NCBI GenBank assembly: GCA_009774615.1
Contig: VSOC01000192.1
Location: 1-5,713, forward strand
DNA: 5,713 nucleotides
Source of the DNA: Lachnospiraceae bacterium
GTDB taxonomy: Bacteria; Bacillota; Clostridia; Lachnospirales; Lachnospiraceae
Direction: 5' to 3'
A model generated the notes under the pieces. That model was not told the origin of the DNA. It did not search any database and worked only from the letters and a program-made list of their open reading frames with translations. This document shows, piece after piece, positions 1 to 5,710 of the stretch. How positions within the stretch are numbered: position 1 is the first letter of the stretch; every line of letters begins with the position of its first letter. The position numbers were made by a program, and so were the translations under genes.

Positions 1-60
1 GTTGATATATAATGATTATATCGGACTAAGTATAGTATAATTCAACTTAGTTAAATATGC
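1..60 (+). promoter_or_regulatory. Early promoter/operator region upstream of the ner-like gene
   Basis: A perfect -10 hexamer TATAAT lies at 36-41. It is enclosed by a 7-bp inverted repeat, ACTAAGT at 25-31 and ACTTAGT at 45-51, whose arm centres are 20 bp apart (about two helical turns). A dimeric HTH regulator bound there would cover the -10 box, which fits autoregulation by the following Cro/Ner-like gene. No good -35 is seen at 16-18 bp spacing. A second TATAAT at 8-13 has its -35 outside the window. On the opposite strand TATAAT (20-15) has TTGAAT (45-40) 19 bp upstream, so a divergent promoter for a repressor to the left is possible. In Mu this kind of region also binds the MuA N-terminal domain as a transposition enhancer; that role here is inference. 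Confidence 0.5.
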
Positions 61-92
61 AAGTAAATCAATTTTAAGAAAGGAGATTATTA

Positions 93-290
93 ATGATAGG
101 AAAAAATATAAGTGAGTTGCTATATGAACAGAGAAAAACTCAAGTTTGGTTAGCTCAACAATGCGGCGTTACTAAAGGGCACATAAACCAAATCATTACC
201 GGAAAAGCATATCCTTCAGTACAATTACTGTTAAAAATTTCAAAGGTTCTTTCAGTAAGTATTGACAAAATTGTTGATACCAATTCTTAA
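93..290 (+). CDS. Cro/Ner-like HTH (XRE family) early regulator
   Basis: This is a 65-residue protein that is almost entirely one lambda-repressor-like helix-turn-helix domain. The HTH spans about residues 16-38 (core QVWLAQQCGVTKGHINQI), followed by the usual P-S-x-x-x-L-x-K-I third/fourth helices. There is no oligomerisation or peptidase domain, so it resembles a Cro- or Ner-type transcription factor rather than a full CI-type repressor. The start is supported by AGGAG at 81-85, 7 nt before ATG. It lies 23 nt before the transposase gene on the same strand, which is the place Ner has in Mu, where Ner represses the early and repressor promoters. The inverted repeat over the -10 box at 25-51 is a good candidate for its own operator. 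The HTH call is firm; the Ner role is inferred from position, and it could instead be the lysogenic repressor. Confidence 0.82.
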   Translation: MIGKNISELLYEQRKTQVWLAQQCGVTKGHINQIITGKAYPSVQLLLKISKVLSVSIDKIVDTNS

Positions 291-313
291 TTTGTCAAAG
301 GTGGTGTTACAAC

Positions 314-2290
314 ATGGTATGGTTGTCAATAAAGAGTGCTGCTGAACTATTAGGCTATGAAGAAAGTACAGTCAGAAAAAAGGCACGCAATAAAGAATAT
401 CAAAGCCGTTACATTCCATCTTCTACAGGTCAGGGCGGCAGAAAAATGGAAATTCTTCTGGAATCTCTTCCAGAGCAGGCGCAGAAAGCCTATCGCAATG
501 AACAAGGTGAAAGTCTAACCGTTTTCAATATGGATTACACCTATACAAAAGCCCAGCGTGAAAAGGGCGAACTAAGGGCACTTGCAGTTACTGAATACCG
601 GAAATACACTCGATCTATGACCAAAAAAGGAATAACCAGAAAAACAAAAATCATGAAGGATTTTGTTGAGAATTGGAATACTGAACACCCTACATTCCAG
701 ATTACCACTAAGTCATTGTATGACTGGATGAAGAAATCAAAGACAGGTAAGGTTGAAAAGCTGGCAGATAAGCGAGGCGGTTACAATCGGGGACAAAGTT
801 CCATACCAATAAAGTATCAAAAGATTTTTACATCCCTTTATCTTCAACAAACTAAGCCATCCTTGGAATCATGTTTCAGGGAAACACAAATGAAAGCAAA
901 TCTAAACGGGGATCTGATACCCGGAATTAAGGCATTCCGCCTTTTCGTAAATAACATGGATGAAGCACTTGTTATTCGTGCCAGAGAAGGGAAAAAAGCT
1001 TTTGAAGATAAATATATGCCCTATATTGAACGAGATTACTCTGAACTTAAGCCAAATGAATGGTGGGTTTCTGATCATCATTTATGGGATATATTCGTTA
1101 GAGTTCCCGACAATAAAGGCGGCTGGAAGTTAGAACGGCCCTGGGGGAGCTATTGGATGGATATGAGGACACGGAAAATCATGTCAAGTATTATCCGAAC
1201 GGAAAGCCCTAACTCGGATGTGGTTCTTTGCAGTTTTGGACTGGGTGTTGAGCATTTCGGGATTCCCGATGGTGTAAGGCTGGATAATGGAAAAGATTAC
1301 AAAGCCCGTGATATGTTTTACCCCGAAGGACACTATATTGTTTCTGAAGAGGATGAGAAGAAGATTTTTAGTAGTCTTGCTTCTAACCTGCAAATAGATG
1401 TTACCTATGCGATTCCTTACAATGCCAAAGCCAAACCGATTGAACGGGTATTCAATACGTTTGAGGAAGAGTTGGGGAAGAAATATGCATCCTATGCAGG
1501 AAGCAATGCTAAGAAACGTCCAGAGGACTTAAAGGATCTGGATATTATGGATGTTATTACCTTAGAGGAATTTATACGGCAGCATAACCAGTATGTGTAT
1601 GAGATTTATAATGAAAAAAGTCATTCTGGTGATGCAATGTATGGAAAAAGTCCTAATCAGGTATATGCAGATATTCCCTTTACGATTCGCAGAGCAACTA
1701 AGGAAGTATTGTATTTCAGCCTAATGCGTGTAAAAGGTTCGCGTATTGTACAGAGAAATGGTATTACCTTTGAAGGGACGCATTTTTATCATAGCGACTG
1801 CATTAGTTACATTGGTAAAAAGGTCACAGCAAGATATGACCCTACAAAACCAGAAATTCTTTATGTTTTTGATATAAATGAAAACTTCTTATTTATAGCT
1901 GAAGAAATCAAAAAACAGGGCTGGAATTTAACTGCTGAAGATTACCAGAGGGAGAACGAACGCAAGAAAATAGCCAGGCAGAAAGCTTTAAACGCCTATA
2001 CTGCTGATAATGTAGTACGAAGTGCCGAAGCCATCGGAAAAAGGCTGGAACAGCAGGCTGAAAGTATGGAACGGGCAGAGATAGCAAACCCTAAAACCGT
2101 TGAGATTGTCAGAAATGATAAGATGGAAGAAAATGCCCGGCGTATATCCATGTCTGATATAGAACGGAATTATGAAGATATTCTTAATCAGAACAAAGCA
2201 AAAAAGAACGCTGTAACTGAACGCCAGAAAGAACTCGCAGACAAATTCAAAAAGAAAATGCTTGACAGAGCTTATGAAAAACAGGCATAG
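314..2290 (+). CDS. Mu-type DDE transposase (MuA)
   Basis: This 658-residue transposase (Mu A: 663) would bind the element ends, nick them and join them to target DNA. Residues 1-65 match the Mu DNA-binding winged helix that contacts the internal enhancer (S-A-A-E-L-L-G near the start, GGRKMEI-LLESLPEQAQ at 41-57). Residues about 85-160 match the end-binding helical domains (LYDWMKK at 135-141, ADKRGGYNRG at 151-160). The RNase H-like core carries D254 (WVSDHHLWDIFV), D324 (VRLDNGKDY) and E377 (AKPIERVF), spaced 70 and 53 residues, very close to Mu (67 and 56). Residues about 475-535 fit the beta-barrel, followed by a basic, coiled tail. YEDILNQNKAKKNA (620-633) resembles the MuB/ClpX-binding end of MuA but is followed by 25 extra residues. 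GGTGGTG at 300-306 sits 7 nt before the ATG. It appears intact and likely active. Confidence 0.97.
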   Translation: MVWLSIKSAAELLGYEESTVRKKARNKEYQSRYIPSSTGQGGRKMEILLESLPEQAQKAYRNEQGESLTVFNMDYTYTKAQREKGELRALAVTEYRKYTRSMTKKGITRKTKIMKDFVENWNTEHPTFQITTKSLYDWMKKSKTGKVEKLADKRGGYNRGQSSIPIKYQKIFTSLYLQQTKPSLESCFRETQMKANLNGDLIPGIKAFRLFVNNMDEALVIRAREGKKAFEDKYMPYIERDYSELKPNEWWVSDHHLWDIFVRVPDNKGGWKLERPWGSYWMDMRTRKIMSSIIRTESPNSDVVLCSFGLGVEHFGIPDGVRLDNGKDYKARDMFYPEGHYIVSEEDEKKIFSSLASNLQIDVTYAIPYNAKAKPIERVFNTFEEELGKKYASYAGSNAKKRPEDLKDLDIMDVITLEEFIRQHNQYVYEIYNEKSHSGDAMYGKSPNQVYADIPFTIRRATKEVLYFSLMRVKGSRIVQRNGITFEGTHFYHSDCISYIGKKVTARYDPTKPEILYVFDINENFLFIAEEIKKQGWNLTAEDYQRENERKKIARQKALNAYTADNVVRSAEAIGKRLEQQAESMERAEIANPKTVEIVRNDKMEENARRISMSDIERNYEDILNQNKAKKNAVTERQKELADKFKKKMLDRAYEKQA

Positions 2291-2301
2291 AAAGGGATTA
2301 T

Positions 2302-3006
2302 ATGAAAAAAATAGAAATAGCACATACACAAACGCTTGATGATGTTATCATGGCGGTTTCTTTTGCGGAAGCCGCCGGCGATATATCATTAATCTATGGG
2401 GACGCGGGGCTTGGGAAAACCGTTTCTTTAAAACAGTATATAAAGATGCACCCAGATGTAATTTACATAGAATTGAAGGATTGCGACAAATCAGTAAAGG
2501 GGGTTTGTGAAAAAGTTCTTTCCTGCATCGGAAAGTTACAGCGCGGAACAGACAGGGTTCTTGTGGATGCGATCACCGATTACCTGACATCTACCCCCAG
2601 GCTAATCATTATAGATGAAGCACAGCATTTATCGATCCGGGCATTAGAAAACCTTCGGGCTATCAATGATGTGACAGAATCCGGTGTTGTCCTGTGTGGT
2701 AATCCGACAGTGTATGACCGGATGCATGGCAGGGGACAAGCCCACTTCGCACAGCTCTACAGCCGGATCGGGATTCGCAGACACATAAAAGAGCCGTCAC
2801 TGGAAGATATAGCATCTATTTTCAACCCATATGCATTAAATAAGGAAAGCTTGCTGTATCTCCACGAACTGGCTTTACAGCGTGGCGGCATTAGAAATTG
2901 TGTAAAGATTCTGAACATTGCCTTGCAGTTTCGGGACAGTGAAAAAGAACCTCTTAATATTGAGCACCTGCAGGCCGCTTACCAGCTTAGGAATGGTGAA
3001 CAATAA
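2302..3006 (+). CDS. MuB-type AAA+ ATPase, transposition target selector
   Basis: This 234-residue ATPase is the expected partner of the transposase. MuB polymerises on DNA with ATP, delivers target DNA to the MuA complex and gives target immunity. Visible motifs are Walker A GDAGLGKT (33-40, K39), Walker B LIIIDE (101-106, D105/E106), a sensor-1-like Asn in LCGNP (N134), and a likely arginine finger in LYSRIGIR (R155). Residues about 165-230 form the C-terminal helical domain. Mu B is 312 residues with an N-terminal HTH domain of about 65 residues. Here the protein starts just before the ATPase fold, so that DNA-binding domain is absent. The ATG lies 11 nt after the transposase stop, with AAAGGG at 2291-2296, so the two are co-transcribed. 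IstB- and TniB-type helpers share this fold, but adjacency to MuA favours MuB. Confidence 0.93.
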   Translation: MKKIEIAHTQTLDDVIMAVSFAEAAGDISLIYGDAGLGKTVSLKQYIKMHPDVIYIELKDCDKSVKGVCEKVLSCIGKLQRGTDRVLVDAITDYLTSTPRLIIIDEAQHLSIRALENLRAINDVTESGVVLCGNPTVYDRMHGRGQAHFAQLYSRIGIRRHIKEPSLEDIASIFNPYALNKESLLYLHELALQRGGIRNCVKILNIALQFRDSEKEPLNIEHLQAAYQLRNGEQ

Positions 3007-3039
3007 AAAGAGGTATAGGGAGTTGCCCCTCCCTATACC
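3005..3039 (-). terminator. Perfect 11-bp hairpin with T-tract on the - strand
   Basis: GGTATAGGGAG (3012-3022) pairs perfectly with CTCCCTATACC (3029-3039) around a 6-nt loop. On the - strand the stem is followed by CTTTTT (A5 on the + strand at 3005-3009), which is a good intrinsic terminator. On the + strand the 3' flank GATTATAC lacks a T-run, so it would act there at most as a weak terminator or an mRNA 3' end-protecting stem just after the ATPase gene. The better orientation would stop antisense transcripts arriving from the convergent capsid operon before they enter the transposition genes. Confidence 0.75.
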
Positions 3040-3122
3040 GATTATACAACGTTCCATAGCCGGAAACAACTGTTTTTTATTATAGAAGCAAAAATATAAA
3101 AGCAAAAAGGAGAATGTACAAA

Positions 3123-3440
3123 ATGTTCAGTAAATTATTGATTGATTCTTTAAGAGAAAATTTTTACGATAAATTTGATAAGCTTAGTGACCAAAGCCTC
3201 TATCTTAAAGAAGCGATAACCGATATAGAACATCATCCAGGCATCAAGGACTTAGAAGAAAGCCAGCGAATGGATTTTGAGGATAACCTCTATGCAGTCA
3301 TTAGTTCTGCTTCCGTCCTTGGCTACTACATAGGCTTGCAAGAAGGGGCCGACATCATACAATCTCTGACCTCAAGTGATTTACCGGAAAAAATGCTTGC
3401 CGCTTTTGGTGAACTCGTTTCCAGTGGCATACAGCAATAA
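3123..3440 (+). CDS. Small acidic helical protein of unknown function
   Basis: This is a 105-residue protein when started at the second ATG (3123). An in-frame ATG at 3114 exists, but AAGGAG (3107-3112) ends only 1 nt before it and lies 10 nt before 3123, so 3123 is the better start. The protein looks almost wholly helical and acidic, with no signal peptide or clear membrane span. Near its C-terminal third is a small-residue stretch, SSASVLGYYIGLQEGADII, reminiscent of small phage proteins of the DUF6809 type; that likeness is weak. It stands where Mu carries early accessory genes (gam, gemA and others) but does not look like Gam or GemA. It is separated from the ATPase gene by 116 nt containing a hairpin and is followed by a GC-rich hairpin, so it may be expressed on its own. 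Function unknown. Confidence 0.72.
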   Translation: MFSKLLIDSLRENFYDKFDKLSDQSLYLKEAITDIEHHPGIKDLEESQRMDFEDNLYAVISSASVLGYYIGLQEGADIIQSLTSSDLPEKMLAAFGELVSSGIQQ

Positions 3441-3450
3441 TAATTCTTCA

Positions 3451-3486
3451 TTTACCCCCGTGTGCGCGCGTGCGCACGGGGGTAAA
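3451..3486. terminator. GC-rich hairpin at the convergent junction, likely bidirectional terminator
   Basis: TTTACCCCCGTG (3451-3462) pairs perfectly with CACGGGGGTAAA (3475-3486). Two or three further pairs can form inside, leaving a small GC-rich loop. It lies 10 nt after the stop of the + strand small gene and 44 nt after the stop of the - strand Mor/C-like gene, so it serves both convergent units. Short T/A ends of the stem replace a long T-tract on either strand, so it may be a pausing or 3'-end stabilising structure as much as a classical terminator. Its core is unusually GC-rich for this AT-rich region. Confidence 0.7.
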
Positions 3487-3530
3487 AGTCTTTCAGCTAT
3501 AGTTTATATGCCTTGCCTATTAAAATGCCC

Positions 3531-3803
3531 TTATTCGCCCTTTACGACGTTTTTAATCTGTTTTTCACTAATTCCGTATTTTTTTGACAATATTTTAGCA
3601 TTGTAGCCATTATATTCCTGCGATATCATCCTGTTTCTTGTTTTTCGGACTATTGTATCAGCAATGGGAACATACATTGTAGTACCTCCGCTAAGCTCGC
3701 ACAATTTCAAAAAAGAATCCATCCCTATCATATCCACTACAGGCTGATAGGCTTCAGGAATATCAGAATACAATATATATGGAATATAATCCTCTAATTT
3801 CAT
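3531..3803 (-). CDS. Mor/C-family late transcription activator
   Basis: This 90-residue protein resembles the Mor transcription activator family, which in Mu includes Mor (activates the middle promoter) and its paralogue C (activates late promoters). Family features seen are an N-terminal dimerisation part with IPEAYQPVVDMIGMDSFLKL (14-33), then the hallmark ELSGGTTMYVP (36-46, G39-G40), then a C-terminal HTH in about residues 64-87 (NGYNAKILSKKYGISEKQI). Mor of Mu is 129 residues, so this is a short, minimal form. Its ATG overlaps the protease stop as ATGA, and AGGA lies 6 nt upstream, so it is translated with the capsid genes. Being last in a structural operon is odd, since Mor normally ends the early operon. 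It would give positive feedback if its target is this operon's own promoter. Whether it is Mor or C cannot be told from the sequence. Confidence 0.87.
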   Translation of the reverse strand: MKLEDYIPYILYSDIPEAYQPVVDMIGMDSFLKLCELSGGTTMYVPIADTIVRKTRNRMISQEYNGYNAKILSKKYGISEKQIKNVVKGE

Positions 3804-4357
3804 TCTTTTTCCTCACGCCTGTATCGTTTGAAATCATCTTCAGAAACGTTCAGCATCTTTAAAATATGCTTAGTATCTAAATCAAGTTCTTCCTCCTCTC
3901 TTTCGTCTTGTCTTGAATAAATTGAATTGATAATAGGTGTCATTCCATGAATTGCCGGGGCATTGGTCAAAGCAACCGAATGTAATTTGGTTACCTTTCC
4001 ATCTTCCTTTCTTATTTCTACAACTGGGGAAAGATAGCGATACTCTTTATTAAGTACATAACTTTTTCCTCGCTTAGTCCATTCTACCCTGGCATAAATT
4101 CCATCTGATTTTAGAGAAAGTTCCTTTATCCATCCACTGGCCGGAGCTTGAACGTTTGCTAATGTTTGATGCTCATAATCAATAACCACATCAATATTTC
4201 TGTGTTGTATATGATTTTTTATCGAACGAAAACTTTCGGCATCTACAGTAAAATTTCCTTTTTCTGATGAAACATGACCAAGGGGAAGCACCCTAATATA
4301 TTCAGGTGCTTCTCCGATTTCGGTTGTAGATGATAATATTTTTATATAGGTACTCAT
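3800..4357 (-). CDS. Mu gpI-like prohead protease, without scaffold half
   Basis: This 185-residue protein matches the protease part of the Mu I protein family, which cleaves scaffold and capsid components during prohead maturation. Diagnostic blocks are IRVLPLGHVSSEKG (21-34), VIDYEHQT (58-65), APASGWIKEL (71-80), GIYARVEWT (86-94), EYRYLSPV (105-112) and LTNAPAIHGM (130-139). H63 and S110 sit in the most conserved blocks and are my candidates for catalytic residues (inference). Mu I is about 361 residues, the C-terminal half serving as scaffold, also made separately as gpZ. Here a short acidic stretch (DEREEEELDLD, 151-161) and one helix end the protein, so the scaffold part is missing or elsewhere. 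Its ATG overlaps the gpT stop (ATGA). It follows gpT here, whereas I precedes T in Mu. Confidence 0.92.
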   Translation of the reverse strand: MSTYIKILSSTTEIGEAPEYIRVLPLGHVSSEKGNFTVDAESFRSIKNHIQHRNIDVVIDYEHQTLANVQAPASGWIKELSLKSDGIYARVEWTKRGKSYVLNKEYRYLSPVVEIRKEDGKVTKLHSVALTNAPAIHGMTPIINSIYSRQDEREEEELDLDTKHILKMLNVSEDDFKRYRREEKE

Positions 4358-4818
4358 AGTTCACCATTATTTTCCGGCTTTGATTCCACGGTTTCAGAAT
4401 CCTTACCAGTACTCCCATAAGCTAACTGCCATAATCCAAAGCCGACATTATACCTCCCTTTAATTCCATAAATTACCTGATCATCAAAGAAAACATTATC
4501 ATCTGTATCTTTGTTTTTACATACCAGTTTAGGTTTTTCTCTTTCCTGGAAGATAAGGGGCTTAATGTATCTTTTCGTACATAGCAGATACCATTGTTCA
4601 GGGTATGCACTCAATTCAGGAACAACAAGAAGTTCACATGTAGCCTTGTTTACGTTAGTACTCCCAGCGATTAAATCGGCAAAGAGAAGTTCTCTCGCAA
4701 CTGCTTCATTTTGCGGAGATACAACAAGTAAATCAGGAACAATATTCAGCGGCCTTCCATTATCCCCCATAACGGTCATCATTTTGCATCTGGCTTCGGC
4801 ATAAGATGCTGCATTCAG
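4354..4818 (-). CDS. Major capsid protein gpT, C-terminal part in the -1 frame
   Basis: This is the downstream 154 residues of the Mu gpT-like capsid protein, read in the -1 frame relative to its N-terminal part. Recognisable family blocks start at once: LNAASYAEAR (first 10 residues), then MGDNGRPLNIVPDLLVV, an A-R-E-L-L-F-A-D segment, and near the end VIYGIKGRYNVGFGLWQLAYGS, which is typical of the gpT C-terminus. An in-frame ATG pair at 4782-4777 opens a 142-residue frame but has no ribosome site and would omit conserved residues, so independent translation is unlikely. It is most likely made, if at all, by fusion to the upstream part, giving 310 residues (Mu gpT: about 305). Its stop overlaps the protease start. 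If no frameshifting occurs, this is the dead half of a broken gene. Confidence 0.88.
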   Translation of the reverse strand: MNAASYAEARCKMMTVMGDNGRPLNIVPDLLVVSPQNEAVARELLFADLIAGSTNVNKATCELLVVPELSAYPEQWYLLCTKRYIKPLIFQEREKPKLVCKNKDTDDNVFFDDQVIYGIKGRYNVGFGLWQLAYGSTGKDSETVESKPENNGEL

Positions 4819-4824
4819 TTTTTT
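4786..4824 (-). other. Possible -1 ribosomal frameshift site within gpT
   Basis: On the - strand A AAA AAC (4824-4818) is in phase with the upstream frame (ACA AAA AAC), matching the X XXY YYZ slippery pattern. The zero-frame stop TGA follows at once (4817-4815). Eight nt after the heptamer GCATCT (4809-4804) can pair with AGATGC (4791-4786) around a 12-nt loop. A -1 slip joins the two gpT frames without losing conserved residues. The same heptamer drives frameshifting in IS1. The hairpin is short (6 bp), and no ribosome-binding-like stimulator sits about 10 nt upstream. Loss of one A from A7 explains the data equally well or better. Confidence 0.4.
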
Positions 4825-5285
4825 GTTCCCATATTAGACCAGGTGTCATGCCCTTTGTTATATGGATGCTTTTCGCTAAAAAATGGCATTTTATCATAGC
4901 ATTTCTCTTGAAAACCGTGTCCCAATAAATCAAATACAATAGAATCTGGATGTTTTTTGGCAGACATTCCCATTTCTGATACAACTGGAGAGTAAACACC
5001 AATTTGATCATCAGCTATATCATTAACCGGAATTTGAATGGTTAATTCGTATGTTTTATTTTTAATTGTATAATCATGTGCAATAATATTTTGTGCTTCC
5101 CTACTGCCAATCCATTCCTTCATATTTGGTATTTGCCCAAGCCATGCGTAAGTACTTTCTCTTGTCGCTGATGGAACTTTCATTACAATTCGTTCATATT
5201 GAACAGGGCTTTCATTATAAGCTTGATCATAAAGAATACTGAAACCAGTATATACTCCCTGGAAACTTTGTGAAGTAATTACCAT
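4815..5285 (-). CDS. Major capsid protein gpT, N-terminal part (frame ends at slippery site)
   Basis: This 156-residue frame is the N-terminal half of the Mu gpT-like major head subunit (HK97-fold capsid family). Family hallmarks are MVITSQSFQGVYTGFS (1-16), STYAWLGQIPNMKEWIG (44-60), HDYTIKNKTYELTIQIPV (70-87), DIADDQIGVYSP (89-100) and FFSEKHPY (135-142). The frame stops right after NMGTKN, in the middle of a conserved block that continues in the -1 frame. The half alone could not form the capsid fold. The start is supported by AAGGGAG (5301-5295), 9 nt upstream, and overlaps the end of the cement-like gene by 7 nt (ATGGTAA). The gene is otherwise full length and well conserved, so the break is recent, a sequencing error in the A6 run, or a recoding site. 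If recoding is excluded, 4354-5285 should be called one pseudogene. Confidence 0.92.
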   Translation of the reverse strand: MVITSQSFQGVYTGFSILYDQAYNESPVQYERIVMKVPSATRESTYAWLGQIPNMKEWIGSREAQNIIAHDYTIKNKTYELTIQIPVNDIADDQIGVYSPVVSEMGMSAKKHPDSIVFDLLGHGFQEKCYDKMPFFSEKHPYNKGHDTWSNMGTKN

Positions 5286-5710
5286 TGCATCCCGCTCCCT
5301 TCATGTACATCTATTCTGACAAGAACTCCATCATCTGCAACACTAATAATTTCCCCTACTCTTGTTGTATTAATATTTTCCAATGATACCGTATCCTCAT
5401 TTTCAAAATAGCAAGCACGGGCTACATTATCTTTAATAATCTTGTGTTCATGCCTGCAAGAATTTTTCATTATATAAATACCATCTTTACAGATAACAAT
5501 ATCTGTTCCATCTTCGGAAGTAATTACTTCAACTGCACGCCCAACGGAATAATAACCGCTTTGCTTTTTGGGGCGAGATGCAAGCCACGTTCTGGTATTA
5601 ACTACGACAAAATCTCCTTTTTTGATTTCCTCCCCTTCTTCCACGTGAAAAATAGTAATATTTTCACCACATGGATTTAATAATTTTTTATTACTTGATA
5701 AAATATTCAT
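5279..5710 (-). CDS. Capsid cement/decoration-like protein (DUF2190-type)
   Basis: This 143-residue, mostly beta-strand protein is most like the capsid cement/decoration proteins next to the major capsid gene in Mu-like phages. Blocks seen are GDFVVVN (32-38), SVGRAVEV (55-62), VICKDGIYIMKNS (72-84), a segment ARACYFENEDTVSL (97-110) resembling the family's 'cY..dd.tVs' region, and RVGEIISVADDGVLVRI (117-133). These proteins bind the outside of the capsid shell and stabilise it. The stop overlaps the gpT start by 7 nt, so the two are translationally coupled, as expected for a capsid pair. Only three bases lie upstream of the ATG, so the ribosome site is not visible and the true start could be further right. 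Four cysteines (14, 74, 85, 100) are many for this family. The assignment rests on pattern and context, less firmly than the other capsid genes. Confidence 0.75.
   Translation of the reverse strand: MNILSSNKKLLNPCGENITIFHVEEGEEIKKGDFVVVNTRTWLASRPKKQSGYYSVGRAVEVITSEDGTDIVICKDGIYIMKNSCRHEHKIIKDNVARACYFENEDTVSLENINTTRVGEIISVADDGVLVRIDVHEGSGMQW

Noticed and set aside
1..92. Phage left end / MuA end-binding sites
   Set aside because: No repeated 20-22-bp end-type motif or terminal dinucleotide with host flank is visible. The Mu-style left end would lie left of a repressor gene outside the window.
1184..1393. Open frame antisense to the transposase gene
   Set aside because: It lies wholly opposite the catalytic core of the MuA-type gene, has no ribosome site, and has an implausible composition.
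1988..2329. 113-codon frame on the - strand over the end of the transposase
   Set aside because: The Phe-rich product is the mirror of Lys-codon-rich sequence in the real gene, with no ribosome site.
2875..3105. 76-codon frame on the - strand over the end of the ATPase gene
   Set aside because: It runs through the strong hairpin at 3012-3039 and the coding end of the ATPase, with no support.
3041..3113. Separate promoter for the small unknown gene
   Set aside because: TATAAA at 3095-3100 and TGTTTT at 3071-3076 are 18 bp apart but match consensus too poorly, in a stretch where AT-richness makes such hits common.
3451..3486. Junction hairpin as a Mu-type strong gyrase site
   Set aside because: The Mu gyrase site lies between late genes G and I. 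I see no gyrase-site features here, and hairpin plus convergent stops is explained by termination.
3376..3606. 76-codon + strand frame across the convergent junction
   Set aside because: It crosses the GC-rich hairpin and overlaps both flanking genes, with no ribosome site.
4511..4804. 97-codon + strand frame opposite the C-terminal part of gpT
   Set aside because: It is antisense to conserved gpT sequence with no independent signal.
4760..5011. 83-codon - strand frame inside gpT
   Set aside because: It overlaps both gpT parts in a third frame. Its end shares sequence with the gpT junction but shows no capsid family blocks.
5444..5680. 78-codon + strand frame opposite the cement-like gene
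   Set aside because: It is antisense to a coupled operon gene with no ribosome site and no recognisable domain.
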